A stretch of DNA of 64,000 nt from HLUCCA09 sp965277275 (lineage in GTDB: Bacteria > Pseudomonadota > Alphaproteobacteria > Rhodobacterales > Rhodobacteraceae), in contig CBDICG010000002.1 in assembly GCA_965277275.1 (NCBI GenBank), positions 2,666,001 to 2,730,000 of the forward strand, read 5' to 3'. Shown here piece by piece: positions 11,171-20,152 of this stretch. Position 1 is the first letter of the stretch. Each line of letters begins with the position of its first letter. The notes below the pieces were generated by a model that ran no database searches, was not told where the DNA came from, and worked only from the letters and a program-made list of their open reading frames with translations. Made by a program: the position numbers and the translations under genes.

Positions 11171-11299
11171 ATGGACGCCTCTTTCGTGCCCAAGCGCTCT
11201 TCCCCGTTGATCTTGCGCCTCGTCGTGGCGCTGCGGCGCATTACCATCGTGTCGGTTGCCCGGTCGAGGCGTCGTCAAATTGCCACCATCGCGCGCTAA
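11171..11299 (+). CDS. Possible 42-residue basic small protein
   Basis: An ATG at 11171 opens a 42-codon frame (MDASFVPKRSSPLILRLV...) ending TAA at 11297-11299, between sitD and the GINT1-like gene. It has a short hydrophobic centre and an Arg-rich tail (SVARSRRRQIATIAR). The composition vaguely recalls small Arg-rich proteins such as DUF1127, but no family signature is visible and the ribosome-binding site is poor. It may be non-coding. Confidence 0.25.
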   Translation: MDASFVPKRSSPLILRLVVALRRITIVSVARSRRRQIATIAR

Positions 11300-11326
11300 C
11301 GCACGGGCGGGACGCGCAAGAGATCC

Positions 11327-12919
11327 ATGAGAATGTCTGACGCCAGCCACGCCCCCCTGCATGTCGCCCTCGTTCTGCCAGAGGTCTGGGCGCTGCCCGG
11401 CGCGGCGCGGGGCGCGGCGCACCTCGCGCGGTGGATCGCTGACGACCCCCGCATGGTGCTGGTTGACATCGCCCGTGTCCCGGTGCCGCGCGCCAAGGAC
11501 GCCGCCGCGCGCGTGGTGCGGTTCGAAGCGGGCCTGCGGCCCGGTCCCGCCCCCGATCCTCTGCCCACCCCTCAGCGCCTCCCCGAAGGCGGAACCGCAG
11601 AGGTCGTGGTGGATCTCACCGGTCGCGCCGCAGCTGCCGCAGCTGCCGAAGCCACGCCGACCTTCGGAACATGGCGGCTTTCCGCCTTTGCGCCCGGAGC
11701 GGGGCTTGCCGCCGTGGCCGGGCGCGTCGCGGCCTCGCACGTAACGCTCATCTCCCGAAGCGCTACCGGCGACGCTCTTCTGGCCGAGGCACGCTACAGC
11801 CCCAAGCCAACTGCGGGGCTGAACGCCAACTTCATTGCCGAGAAGTCTGTCCAGCTTGTGGAGCGCGCGCTTTCCGGGCTGCACGGCACACGGGCGCTGC
11901 CCGTGCCACCCGAAGCGCTCGGCACGGAGGAGGGCGCGACAGGGCCGCTCGCCCCGGCATCAAGCCCGCTACCTGCGCCACCGCCCTCGGAGCAGGCCCC
12001 TGTCGCTGCCACCGGGCGATACCTTGCCGGGCTGGGGCCGATGCTCCTGCGCCGCGTCGGTCAGCGCGTGGCGGCGCGTGCCGGCTGGCAACCCGGGCTC
12101 TTCGCGATGCGGCTGTGCGCGGGCGGCCCGCTCGATTTCGACCCGGCCCAAGGCGTCACCCTGATGCCGCCGAAGGGTGCGTTCTGGGCCGATCCGTTCC
12201 TGCTGTCCCACGCGGGGGAGGATTTTCTCTTCTACGAGGAGTTCCTCGAGGCCACGCAACTGGGTGTGCTCAAGGTCGCGCGGCTGCACGGAGATCGCAT
12301 GGAGGAGCTGGGGCACACCGTGACGCGGCCACACCACCTGTCCTTTCCGTTCGTCTTCGAGGCCGAAGGTGAGATCTGGATGATCCCGGAGGCCTCGCGC
12401 GGCGGCGGGATCGAGGTTTGGCGCGCCACAGGATTTCCGCTGACATGGAGCCTCGAGGCGACCGCGATGGAGGGGCTGGCCCCGGCCGATTCGGTGTTGG
12501 TGCAAGTCGATGGCACGTGGTGGCTTTTCACACACATTTCGCGGGACAGCTTTCGCGACTATTGCTCGGAGCTCCATGTCTTCCGTGTCGATGGCCCGTG
12601 CCTGCGCCGGATCGAACCGCATCCGCTCAACCCGGTGGTGATCGATAGCCGGACAGCGCGCGCCGGCGGACGGATCTGGGCCGCGGGCGGCCGGCTCTTG
12701 CGCGCAAGTCAGGACAATTCCCATGGCCTCTATGGCTGGGGGCTCAATGTGATGGAGATCACGCGGCTCGACATGGGCGGCTATGCCGAACGCCCGGTCC
12801 GCCACATCGCCCCCGGATTTGCGCCCGGGGTGATCGGCTGCCATCACATGGATTTCGCCGGACACCGCGTGGTGATCGACGTGCGCTACCGCTTTCCGGG
12901 TGTTGCGCGGGGCGGATAG
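11327..12919 (+). CDS. GINT1 N-terminal-like domain protein, probable glycan/sugar-modifying enzyme
   Basis: 530 residues. Residues 1-230 are an Ala/Pro-rich region without a motif I can name. From about 260 to 520 there is a beta-propeller-like segment with FWADPFLL, FLFYEEFLEA, HHLSFPFVFEAEGEIWMIPEAS and SVLVQVDGTWWLFTH. This pattern is that of the domain first named in plant glucosamine inositolphosphorylceramide transferase (GINT1_N), which occurs in bacterial surface-polysaccharide loci, often fused to formyltransferases. No formyltransferase motif is seen here. It stands alone, without polysaccharide genes nearby, so the substrate is unknown. Confidence 0.65.
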   Translation: MRMSDASHAPLHVALVLPEVWALPGAARGAAHLARWIADDPRMVLVDIARVPVPRAKDAAARVVRFEAGLRPGPAPDPLPTPQRLPEGGTAEVVVDLTGRAAAAAAAEATPTFGTWRLSAFAPGAGLAAVAGRVAASHVTLISRSATGDALLAEARYSPKPTAGLNANFIAEKSVQLVERALSGLHGTRALPVPPEALGTEEGATGPLAPASSPLPAPPPSEQAPVAATGRYLAGLGPMLLRRVGQRVAARAGWQPGLFAMRLCAGGPLDFDPAQGVTLMPPKGAFWADPFLLSHAGEDFLFYEEFLEATQLGVLKVARLHGDRMEELGHTVTRPHHLSFPFVFEAEGEIWMIPEASRGGGIEVWRATGFPLTWSLEATAMEGLAPADSVLVQVDGTWWLFTHISRDSFRDYCSELHVFRVDGPCLRRIEPHPLNPVVIDSRTARAGGRIWAAGGRLLRASQDNSHGLYGWGLNVMEITRLDMGGYAERPVRHIAPGFAPGVIGCHHMDFAGHRVVIDVRYRFPGVARGG

Positions 12920-12927
12920 GGGAGAGT

Positions 12928-12942
12928 GGGGCTGTCTGCCCC
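12928..12942. terminator. Small hairpin between convergent genes
   Basis: GGGGC and GCCCC flank a TGTCT loop directly after the GINT1-like gene; a second GC-only hairpin follows at about 12944-12960. No T-tract is present, so termination is uncertain. Confidence 0.35.
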
Positions 12943-12965
12943 CCCGCGCGTGCCGCGCGCCCCCC

Positions 12966-12999
12966 GAGGATACTTGACGCACAATGAAGCCAAAGGGGG
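12966..12999. repeat. Dispersed intergenic motif, copy 1
   Basis: GAGGATACTTGACGCACAAT followed by GAAG and a G-run. A related sequence, GAGGTATTTGGGCCAAGATG plus AAGGGGG, occurs at 62080-62106. Motifs of this GAGGATAYTTG...AATGAAG type recur at gene ends in Rhodobacteraceae genomes, from my recollection of such sequences. The role is unknown. Confidence 0.4.
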
Positions 13000-13012
13000 T
13001 GGCGCGGGGGTG

Positions 13013-13669
13013 TCAGTCGCGCAGTTCGTTCGGGGTGACCCCCCAGAGCGTTGTCTTGGGGACCCATCCGCGCTCGCCGCCAGCCGAAATTCGGCACCAG
13101 TCCGCTGTGCAGGACCCCAGCCGGGCGACGACGCCGGCTTCGGCGCGGGCCTGGATGCGGGCATCGGCGTGCGGTTGCTGGCGCAGGGCGACCATGTCTT
13201 CCTCGACGAGCACCGTGCGCACTCCTGAGAGGAGGGCATAGTGCACCCAGCCCCCGGCGCCTTCGCCGTCGCGCACCCGGCGCCAATGGCCGAACTCCGC
13301 GGTGATTTCGAGCGGCATCGCACGCCGCTTGTAGACCCAGTCGATCCGGTGTGAGAGCGCCGGCCCGCGGCGCGCGTTGCCTTCGTCGCTCTTGAGGCTG
13401 ACGAAGCGGGGCAGCGGGAGATTGGTCACGGGCCCGCGTGTGACACTTGCCCCGGGGACCGGGATCGGCTCGGTGGCCGGGGCAGAGGCGAGGCTGGGGG
13501 TCGGACGGGGTGGCGGCGCGCTCTCTTGTGCCGCGAGCGGGGCGACGGCGGCCAGGGTTCCCAGGGCGAAGGCCAGCCCGCACAGGGCCGCGCATGCCCG
13601 GCGACGGAGGGGCAGGAGGCTGAAAAACGGGGAAGCGACGCGGGTGGACCCGCGAAGGCGATGCATCAT
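13013..13669 (-). CDS. Exported bacterial SH3-domain protein
   Basis: 218 residues. A basic N-terminus and hydrophobic stretch (about residues 24-47, ending PLAAQ) form a signal peptide. A proline-rich linker follows, then two SH3-like repeats: residues ~85-150 (RFVSLKSDEGNARRGPALSH, WRRVRDGEGAGGWVHYALL) and ~155-210 (VALRQQPHADARIQARAEAG). Such SH3_4/SH3_3 proteins are periplasmic and probably bind peptidoglycan. It is convergent with the GINT1-like gene and divergent from the dehydrogenase at 13777. Confidence 0.8.
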   Translation of the reverse strand: MMHRLRGSTRVASPFFSLLPLRRRACAALCGLAFALGTLAAVAPLAAQESAPPPRPTPSLASAPATEPIPVPGASVTRGPVTNLPLPRFVSLKSDEGNARRGPALSHRIDWVYKRRAMPLEITAEFGHWRRVRDGEGAGGWVHYALLSGVRTVLVEEDMVALRQQPHADARIQARAEAGVVARLGSCTADWCRISAGGERGWVPKTTLWGVTPNELRD

Positions 13670-13776
13670 GTCGGCTGCTCAATCTCGTTCGTCTCAGACG
13701 AGCGCTTGTTCCCGCGCCCGCTTGCCGTCAATGTGCCAGCGACTTGCAGGTCGGAAAAGGTCGACGGAGGGGGCAC

Positions 13777-14763
13777 ATGGCATCTCAGCGTTTGAGTGTT
13801 GTCGTAACGCGACGCTTACCAGAGGCGGTGGAGACGCGGCTGTCGGAACTTTTCGACGTCACGCTGCGGGAGGACGACGCGCCGATGAGCCGGTCGGCGC
13901 TGATCGCGGCGATGGCGCAGGCGGATGTGCTGGTGCCGACGATCACCGACCGGATCGACGCCGGAATGCTCGGGCAGGCGGGTGAGCGGCTCAAGCTGAT
14001 CGCGAATTACGGCGCGGGTGTTGACAACGTTGACGTGGCGACGGCGCGGCAGCGGGGGATTCTTGTGTCGAACACGCCGGGCTCGACCACCGACGACACC
14101 GCCGACATGGTTATGGGGCTCATCCTGGCGGTGACGCGGAAGATCCCGCAGGGGCTTGCCGCGATGCAGTCCGGCGAGTGGGAAGGCTGGGCGCCGACAG
14201 CGTTTCTCGGCGGGCGCATCGCCGGGCGGCGGCTCGGGATCCTGGGGATGGGCCGGATCGGGCAGGCCGTTGCCAAGCGCGCGGGCGCTTTCGGCATGCA
14301 GGTCCATTATCACAATCGCCGGCGGCTGCGCGCCGAGATCGAAGCGGAGTACGAGGCGACCTATTGGGAGAGCCTCGACCAGATGGTCGCCCGGATGGAT
14401 GTGATCACCGTCAATTGCCCGCACACGCCCTCCACCTTCCACCTGATGAATGCGCGTCGGTTGAAGCTGATGAAGCCGGAGGCCGTGATCGTGAACACGT
14501 CGCGCGGCGAGGTCGTCGACGAGAACGCGCTGACCCGGATGCTGCGGGCCGGGGAGGTCGGTGGGGCCGGTCTCGATGTCTACGAGCATGGCACGGACGT
14601 GAACCCGCGTTTGCGCGAGCTGCCCAACGTGGTGCTCTTGCCGCATATGGGTTCGGCGACCCGCGAGGGCCGGATCGAAATGGGTGAGAAGGTCATCATC
14701 AACGTCAAGACGTTCGCCGATGGCCACAGGCCGCCGGATCTCGTGGTGCCCGCAATGCTGTGA
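13777..14763 (+). CDS. D-isomer-specific 2-hydroxyacid dehydrogenase (glyoxylate/hydroxypyruvate reductase-like)
   Basis: 328 residues. The NAD(P)-binding motif LGMGRIG (157-162) and the catalytic triad Arg243 (NTSRGEVVDE), Glu270 and His290 (LLPHMGSAT) are intact. The enzyme reduces a 2-oxoacid such as glyoxylate or hydroxypyruvate; the exact substrate cannot be read from sequence. The ATG at 13777 is preferred to one at 13744 because GGAGGGGG lies just upstream. The stop overlaps the GTG start of the membrane-protein gene (GTGA), so the two are likely co-transcribed. Confidence 0.9.
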   Translation: MASQRLSVVVTRRLPEAVETRLSELFDVTLREDDAPMSRSALIAAMAQADVLVPTITDRIDAGMLGQAGERLKLIANYGAGVDNVDVATARQRGILVSNTPGSTTDDTADMVMGLILAVTRKIPQGLAAMQSGEWEGWAPTAFLGGRIAGRRLGILGMGRIGQAVAKRAGAFGMQVHYHNRRRLRAEIEAEYEATYWESLDQMVARMDVITVNCPHTPSTFHLMNARRLKLMKPEAVIVNTSRGEVVDENALTRMLRAGEVGGAGLDVYEHGTDVNPRLRELPNVVLLPHMGSATREGRIEMGEKVIINVKTFADGHRPPDLVVPAML

Positions 14764-15599
14764 GCGGGCGCATGCGCAGGAGCGTCCTCTTCGGTGCGCT
14801 GGCCGCTCTCGCCCTCCTGATTGCGCTGTCGCCGATCAGCCGGGCGGTGCCCGTGGTGGCGGAAGGCCGCCTCGAACAGGTCTCGGCAGCGAGCCTTGGC
14901 GTCTATGCCGCGCTGCGCACGATCAACGCGGCGATCTCTCTGATCCAGCATACCGAGGTCGGGGCAACGGTGGGTGTCACGGGGTCCGTGCAGCCGCTTG
15001 GATGGCTCGACCCTGTCGATGACACGGTCGAGAGATTTGCAGCCGTTGTTTTCTGGATCTCGCTCTCGGCAGGCGTTCTGTCCCTCGCGCTTGACCCGCT
15101 TTCAAGCTTCGGCTGGGCGCTGCTCGCGCTCTCGATGGCGTTGCGCTGCGCCTTCGCGCTCCTGCCGCCGAGCCGTTCTGCCGCCCGTGTGGCCCGATCC
15201 GGGGAACAGGGCGTTCTCGTCCTCGGGAGTGCCTTCGTGCTGCTTCCGCTCGTCCTCTGGATCGGTCTCGTGGTGGGCGAACGCTCTACCCAGACCGAGT
15301 GGGACAGAGCCTACGCGCAGCTCTCGCTCGTGGAGGAGGCCGCCGCCCCCGTCGTGGCCCCGTTCGAAGAGGCGCCCGAAGCGCCGAGGGGCGGCCTGCT
15401 CGGTGAGTTGCGCGGCGGGATCGGCGGCATGCGCGAGGCCGTGTCCGGCTTTTACGACGCTGCGGGCGTGTTCCGCGAGGATGCGGAGCGGCTGTTTGTC
15501 GCCCTGCTCACCCTTTCGGGGATCTTCCTGCTCAGGATGTTCGTTCTCCCGGTCGCCTTGCTCTGGGCCATGCTTCTTCTCGTTCGTCGGCTTCTTTGA
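14760..15599 (+). CDS. Predicted membrane protein of unknown function
   Basis: 279 residues from a GTG that overlaps the preceding stop. Hydrophobic segments lie at about residues 8-28 (possible signal anchor), 90-115, 118-138, 150-172 and 250-278. The middle part (about 178-235) is polar with EEAAAPVVAPFEEAPEAPRG. I recognise no family. The tight overlap with the 2-hydroxyacid dehydrogenase points to co-expression but not to a function. Confidence 0.65.
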   Translation: MSGRMRRSVLFGALAALALLIALSPISRAVPVVAEGRLEQVSAASLGVYAALRTINAAISLIQHTEVGATVGVTGSVQPLGWLDPVDDTVERFAAVVFWISLSAGVLSLALDPLSSFGWALLALSMALRCAFALLPPSRSAARVARSGEQGVLVLGSAFVLLPLVLWIGLVVGERSTQTEWDRAYAQLSLVEEAAAPVVAPFEEAPEAPRGGLLGELRGGIGGMREAVSGFYDAAGVFREDAERLFVALLTLSGIFLLRMFVLPVALLWAMLLLVRRLL

Positions 15600-15770
15600 C
15601 CGGGGGCATCGGCGCGTCGAAGCGGGCACGGGCAGGGCGGTCGATGCGGCCAATTCTCCGGCTTTCTCCAGCTTGCGCTTTCGGTGCGTGCGTTGCACTC
15701 TAGCGCCCAGCTTGGACAACTGAGCACCAAGGCGGCGGACAAAACCGCCGGGATGATGGGAGGACGACAC

Positions 15771-16751
15771 ATGACAATCAACATGACCCGCCGGGTCGTG
15801 GCCGCTGCGGCTGCCTCGGTACTGGCACTGGGTGCACCCGCTTTCGCCGATGGCCACGAGGTCGTGGACGAGATCCACTTCCTTGTGCCGGGCGGCGCGG
15901 GCGGCGGCTGGGACGGCACCGCACGCGGCACCGGAGAGGCGCTGACCGAAGCCGGCCTCGTGGGCAACGCATCCTACGAGAACATGTCCGGCGGCGGCGG
16001 CGGCGTGGCCATCGGCTACATGATCGAGAACGCGGAGAGCCTGCACAACACGCTCATGGTGAACTCCACCCCGATCGTGATCCGCTCCCTGACGGGCGTT
16101 TTCCCGCAAAGCTTCCGTGATCTGACGCTCGTTGCCGGCACCATCGGCGACTATGCCGCGATGGTCGTGCCCGCGGACAGCGCCGTGACCTCGATGGAAG
16201 AGCTGCTCGCGGCCTACAAGGAGCAGGGTGACGACTTTGCCGTCGGCGGCGGCTCGGTGCCCGGCGGGATGGACCACCTCGTGGCCGCCATGGTGATGCA
16301 GGCGGCGGGCGAAGATCCCACGGCCGTGAACTACATCCCCTACGACGCGGGCGGTGAAGCCATGGCGGGCTTGCTCTCGGGCGAGATCGACGCGCTCTCC
16401 ACCGGTTTTTCCGAGGCCATCGCGCTCGCCGAGCAGGGCGAAGTGCGTATTCTCGGCGTGACGGCACCGGAGCGTGTGGACGGCTATGACGCCCCGACGA
16501 TGACAGAGCAGGGCCTCGACACCACGTTCGTCAACTGGCGCGGCTTCTTCGCGGCGCCCGGCCTGCCGGAGGACAAGCTCGCGATGTATCAGGAGGCGCT
16601 GAGCAAGATGTACGAGACCGACGCATGGGAAGCCGTGCGCTCGCGCAACGGCTGGGTCAACATCCACAACTCGGGCGACGAGTTCCGCAGCTTCCTCGAA
16701 GAGCAGGAAAAGCAGATCGGCGATCTGATGCGGACCCTCGGGTTCCTCTGA
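15771..16751 (+). CDS. tctC: Tripartite tricarboxylate transporter substrate-binding protein
   Basis: 326 residues, periplasmic. Signal peptide MTINMTRRVVAAAAASVLAL... ends near APAFA-DG (residue ~25). VPGGAGGGWDGTARGTGEAL and ENMSGGGGGVAIGYM are characteristic of the TctC/BugT family, which binds carboxylates. The ATG at 15771 has GGGAGGA upstream, better than earlier starts. It heads the order tctC-tctB-tctA-CoA-transferase. A hairpin at 16764-16787 lies just after the stop. The ligand (citrate or another di/tricarboxylate) cannot be told from sequence. Confidence 0.92.
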   Translation: MTINMTRRVVAAAAASVLALGAPAFADGHEVVDEIHFLVPGGAGGGWDGTARGTGEALTEAGLVGNASYENMSGGGGGVAIGYMIENAESLHNTLMVNSTPIVIRSLTGVFPQSFRDLTLVAGTIGDYAAMVVPADSAVTSMEELLAAYKEQGDDFAVGGGSVPGGMDHLVAAMVMQAAGEDPTAVNYIPYDAGGEAMAGLLSGEIDALSTGFSEAIALAEQGEVRILGVTAPERVDGYDAPTMTEQGLDTTFVNWRGFFAAPGLPEDKLAMYQEALSKMYETDAWEAVRSRNGWVNIHNSGDEFRSFLEEQEKQIGDLMRTLGFL

Positions 16752-16763
16752 TCTGATCTTTCT

Positions 16764-16787
16764 CCGGGCGCGCCACGGTGCGCCCGG
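16764..16787 (+). other. Intercistronic stem-loop after tctC
   Basis: CCGGGCGC (16764-16771) and GCGCCCGG (16780-16787) form an 8-bp perfect stem 13 bases after the tctC stop and about 80 bases before tctB. No T-run follows. In transport operons such stems often protect the binding-protein mRNA and raise its level over that of the permeases; that role here is inferred. Confidence 0.5.
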
Positions 16788-16866
16788 ACCCGCGGGGCGC
16801 ACCCCCGCACATCGCGCGAAAAGGCCCCGCTAGTGGGCCGCGCGCAACCAACTCGGGGAGGGGGCC

Positions 16867-17355
16867 ATGGCGCTGGATCGCTGGATCGCGCTTGTTTTCA
16901 TCGCGTTTTGCTGTGTTTACGGCTACGCGGCCTTCTTCACGATGGACCAGCTGCTGCCGCCGTTCATGCAGCGCAACCCTGTCTGGCCCTCCACCTTTCC
17001 CAAGATCCTTTCCATTCTGGGCGCCGTGGTCGGGCTGATCGTGCTTCTCGGTCTCGAAAACTCGGGCGAGGAGAAAGAGAAGGGCGCTACCGATATGAAC
17101 CTCGCCAACCTGCACGAGTACAAGCTCGGGCAGGCGGGGCTCTTGCTGTTGGCCATGGTGCTCTACGCGCTCGCCCTTCGGCCGGTCGGGTTTATCGCCT
17201 CCACCACGCTCTTTCTGACGGCAGGCGCGATGGTCCTCGGGGAGCGGAAGCTCCACATCCTGATCCCGGTCGCGCTGATCGCGTCAGGCGCTGTCTGGTA
17301 CCTTGTCGAGGAGGTGCTCGGCATCTTCCTGCGCCCTCTGCCCGGGTTTCTTTAG
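16867..17355 (+). CDS. tctB: Tripartite tricarboxylate transporter small membrane subunit
   Basis: 162 residues with four predicted membrane segments (about 6-26, 45-64, 86-104, 112-150), the size and layout of TctB (DUF1468). It works with TctA in the inner membrane; transport in this family is ion-driven, not ATP-driven. GGGGAGGGGGCC precedes the ATG. The gene lies between tctC and tctA. Confidence 0.88.
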   Translation: MALDRWIALVFIAFCCVYGYAAFFTMDQLLPPFMQRNPVWPSTFPKILSILGAVVGLIVLLGLENSGEEKEKGATDMNLANLHEYKLGQAGLLLLAMVLYALALRPVGFIASTTLFLTAGAMVLGERKLHILIPVALIASGAVWYLVEEVLGIFLRPLPGFL

Positions 17356-17427
17356 GCAATGGCGCGCCGGGCACGCAGAATCTGCGGCGCGGACATCGCG
17401 CTAGTCACGAAATGAAGGGGCGACGCC

Positions 17428-18948
17428 ATGCTTGAAGGGTTCCTGATCGGTCTTTCGGCAGCGATGACGCCGATGAACCTGATGATGGTCGTGGGGGGCT
17501 GCCTCATCGGCACGTTCATCGGGATGCTGCCCGGCCTCGGCCCGATGTCGATCATCGCGATCATGATCCCCGTGGCGATCACCCTCGGGGATCCCACCGC
17601 CGCCCTCATCCTGCTCGCCGGTGTCTACTACGGCGCGATCTTCGGCGGCTCGACCTCGTCGATCCTGCTCAACGCCCCGGGCGTGGCCGGCACCGTCGCC
17701 ACCAGTTTCGACGGCTACCCGATGGCCCGGCGCGGCCAGGCGGGCAAGGCGCTCACCATCGCCGCCATCGCCAGCTTCGCGGGCGGCACGATCGGTGCGG
17801 TGCTTCTGATGGTCTTCGCGCCGGCCCTCTCCACCGTCGCGCTCCTCTTTCACTCGGCGGAGTATTTCGCGCTGATGGTCGTCGGCCTTTCCGCCATTGC
17901 CGCCTTTGCGGGCACCGGCCAGGTCGCCAAGGCGCTGATGATGACGATTCTCGGGCTGATCCTCGCGACCGTGGGCGAAGGCGCGCTCTTCAACATGCCG
18001 CGTTTCACGATGGGTCTGCTGGACCTGCAATCGGGCATTTCGTTCATCACCCTCGCGATGGCGATGTTCGCGCTGCCCGAAGCGCTCTTTCTGGTCATGA
18101 ATCCCGCGCGCGGTGCGGCGACCCAGGGCCAGAACAGCAAGATCACCGGCCTCAGGATCACGCGGCAGGAGGCAAAGGCCATCGCGCCGGTCATCGGGCG
18201 CCAATCGGTGCAGGGCTTCTTCATCGGCGTGCTGCCGGGTGCGGGCGCCACGATCGCGTCGTTCCTCGGCTATGCCGTGGAGCGCAACATCGCCAAGGGC
18301 AAGGAACAGGAGGAGTTCGGATACGGCTCCGTCAAGGGCCTCGCCGCGCCCGAAACGGCCAACAACGCTGCCTGCACAGGCTCCTTCGTGCCGCTGCTGA
18401 CCCTTGGAATTCCCGGCTCCGGTACCACGGCGATCCTGCTCGGTGCGCTGTTGGCGCTCAACGTCACGCCCGGGCCCCGCCTGATGACGGACGAACCGCA
18501 GGTCTTCTGGGCGGTGATCATCTCGATGTATATCGGCAACCTCGTGCTGCTGATCCTGAACCTTCCGCTGATCCCCTACATCGCCAAGATCCTCGCGATC
18601 CCGCGCAACTACCTGATCCCGTTCATCCTCTTCTTCACGCTGATGGGCGCCTATATCGGGCAGAACAACGCGACCGAGCTACTGATCCTCGTGGGCCTCG
18701 GCGTGCTCGCCACGATCCTGCGCTTTGCCGATTACCCACTTGCCCCGCTGCTGATCGGCTTCATCCTCGGCACCATGCTGGAGGATAATTTTGCCCGCTC
18801 CATGCAGCTCTACCGCGGGCTCGATTTCATTATCGAGCGGCCCATGACGCTGGCAATGCTGGTGCTCGCGGCTCTCCTCGTGCTGCTCCCGAGCTACCGC
18901 GCCCGCCGTGCCCGCAAGCGGGCCGAGGGTGTCGCGGACGGTGACTGA
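17428..18948 (+). CDS. tctA: Tripartite tricarboxylate transporter large membrane subunit
   Basis: 506 residues with about 12 membrane segments. Conserved TctA motifs are visible: GMLPGLGPMSIIAIMIP (about 32-48), YYGAIFGGSTSSILLN (about 70-85) and the second-half repeat GVLPGAGATIASFLGY plus GIPGSGTTAILLGAL. It forms the transport channel of the Tct system. Its last eight bases overlap the GTG of the CoA-transferase gene, showing tight coupling of uptake with CoA activation. Confidence 0.93.
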   Translation: MLEGFLIGLSAAMTPMNLMMVVGGCLIGTFIGMLPGLGPMSIIAIMIPVAITLGDPTAALILLAGVYYGAIFGGSTSSILLNAPGVAGTVATSFDGYPMARRGQAGKALTIAAIASFAGGTIGAVLLMVFAPALSTVALLFHSAEYFALMVVGLSAIAAFAGTGQVAKALMMTILGLILATVGEGALFNMPRFTMGLLDLQSGISFITLAMAMFALPEALFLVMNPARGAATQGQNSKITGLRITRQEAKAIAPVIGRQSVQGFFIGVLPGAGATIASFLGYAVERNIAKGKEQEEFGYGSVKGLAAPETANNAACTGSFVPLLTLGIPGSGTTAILLGALLALNVTPGPRLMTDEPQVFWAVIISMYIGNLVLLILNLPLIPYIAKILAIPRNYLIPFILFFTLMGAYIGQNNATELLILVGLGVLATILRFADYPLAPLLIGFILGTMLEDNFARSMQLYRGLDFIIERPMTLAMLVLAALLVLLPSYRARRARKRAEGVADGD

Positions 18949-20152
18949 TCCCGCCGCGCCCACGCCGCTTTCCGGGGTGCGCGTGCTCGACATGACGAAC
19001 GTGCTCGCGGGCCCGTTCGCCTGCCACCAGCTCGCGCATATGGGCGCCGAGGTCATCAAGGTCGAAGCCGTCGGTCGCGGCGACCTTGCGCGCAACCTCG
19101 GCGCTGATCCCGAGCTTTCGGCCAGGGGCATGGGCGTCAGCTTCCTCGCCCAGAACGCGGGCAAGTGCTCCATCGCGCTCAACCTCAAGCACCCCGACGG
19201 CAAGGCCGCGTTTCTCCGCCTCGTCGACACCGCGGATGTGCTTGTCGAGAATTTCCGCCCCGGTGTCATGGCGCGCCTCGGGCTGGATCACGAAACCCTC
19301 CGTGCGCGTCACCCGGCGCTGATCTATTGCGCGATTTCCGGCTACGGCCAGACCGGCCCGTGGGTCGGTCGGCCCGCCTACGACCAGATCATCCAGGGTG
19401 CCTCGGGTGTGATGTCCATCACCGGCGATGCCGAAAGCGCTCCCAGCCGCGTCGGGTACCCGCTGGCCGATACCGTGGGCGGGTTGACTGCGGCGATGGC
19501 GATCTGCGGTGCGCTCAACGCGCCCGAACGGGGCGCCTTCATCGACGTGTCGATGCTCGAGTCGGTGCTCGCAACCATGGGCTGGGTCGTCTCGAACCAC
19601 CTCGTCGCCGGGGTCGATCCCGCGCCGCAGGGAAACGAAAACCCGACCTCGGCGCCGTCGGGCACCTTCGAATGTGCCGACGGTCCGCTCAACATCGCCG
19701 CCAACCGCGACGAACAATGGGAAACGCTCGCGCGCCACCTTGGTCGGACCGACCTGCTGGAGCACCCCGACTACGCCACTCGAGAGGACCGTAAGCGCAA
19801 CCGCATCGCCTTGCGGACCGAGCTGGAAACTGTGCTCCTCACCCGTCCGGCGCGGGATTGGGCGCGCGAGCTCTGCGCCGTGGGCGTGCCCGCAGGGGCC
19901 GTCATGTCGGTGCCCGAGATCCTGCAGCATCCCCAGGTCGCGGGCCGTGATTTCCTTGCGCACTATCCTGAGGTTCCCGGGGTCGATCGCCCGGTCGATC
20001 TGGTCCGGACAGGCTATCAGGTGGATAGTGCGCGCCCCCGCGTCTCGTCACCTCCCCCCACGCTGGGCAATGCCACCGATGGCATCCTGGCGGCGATCGG
20101 CTACAGCACCGACGACATCGCAGCTCTGAGAACAGTGGGCGCTATCGCGTAG
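18941..20152 (+). CDS. Class III (CaiB/BaiF-type) CoA-transferase
   Basis: 403 residues. LSGVRVLDMTNVLAGPF, AHMGAEVIKVE and the FRPGVMARLGL block are typical of formyl-CoA/carnitine CoA-transferases. The nucleophilic Asp is predicted as Asp148 in RPAYDQIIQG. It would move CoA between an acyl-CoA and a carboxylic acid. Co-location with tctCBA suggests the acceptor is the imported carboxylate (for example a mesaconate-, itaconate- or citramalate-like acid), which is inference. The start is GTG 18941, overlapping tctA. Its stop lies inside the hairpin at 20146-20188. Confidence 0.88.
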   Translation: MTDPAAPTPLSGVRVLDMTNVLAGPFACHQLAHMGAEVIKVEAVGRGDLARNLGADPELSARGMGVSFLAQNAGKCSIALNLKHPDGKAAFLRLVDTADVLVENFRPGVMARLGLDHETLRARHPALIYCAISGYGQTGPWVGRPAYDQIIQGASGVMSITGDAESAPSRVGYPLADTVGGLTAAMAICGALNAPERGAFIDVSMLESVLATMGWVVSNHLVAGVDPAPQGNENPTSAPSGTFECADGPLNIAANRDEQWETLARHLGRTDLLEHPDYATREDRKRNRIALRTELETVLLTRPARDWARELCAVGVPAGAVMSVPEILQHPQVAGRDFLAHYPEVPGVDRPVDLVRTGYQVDSARPRVSSPPPTLGNATDGILAAIGYSTDDIAALRTVGAIA

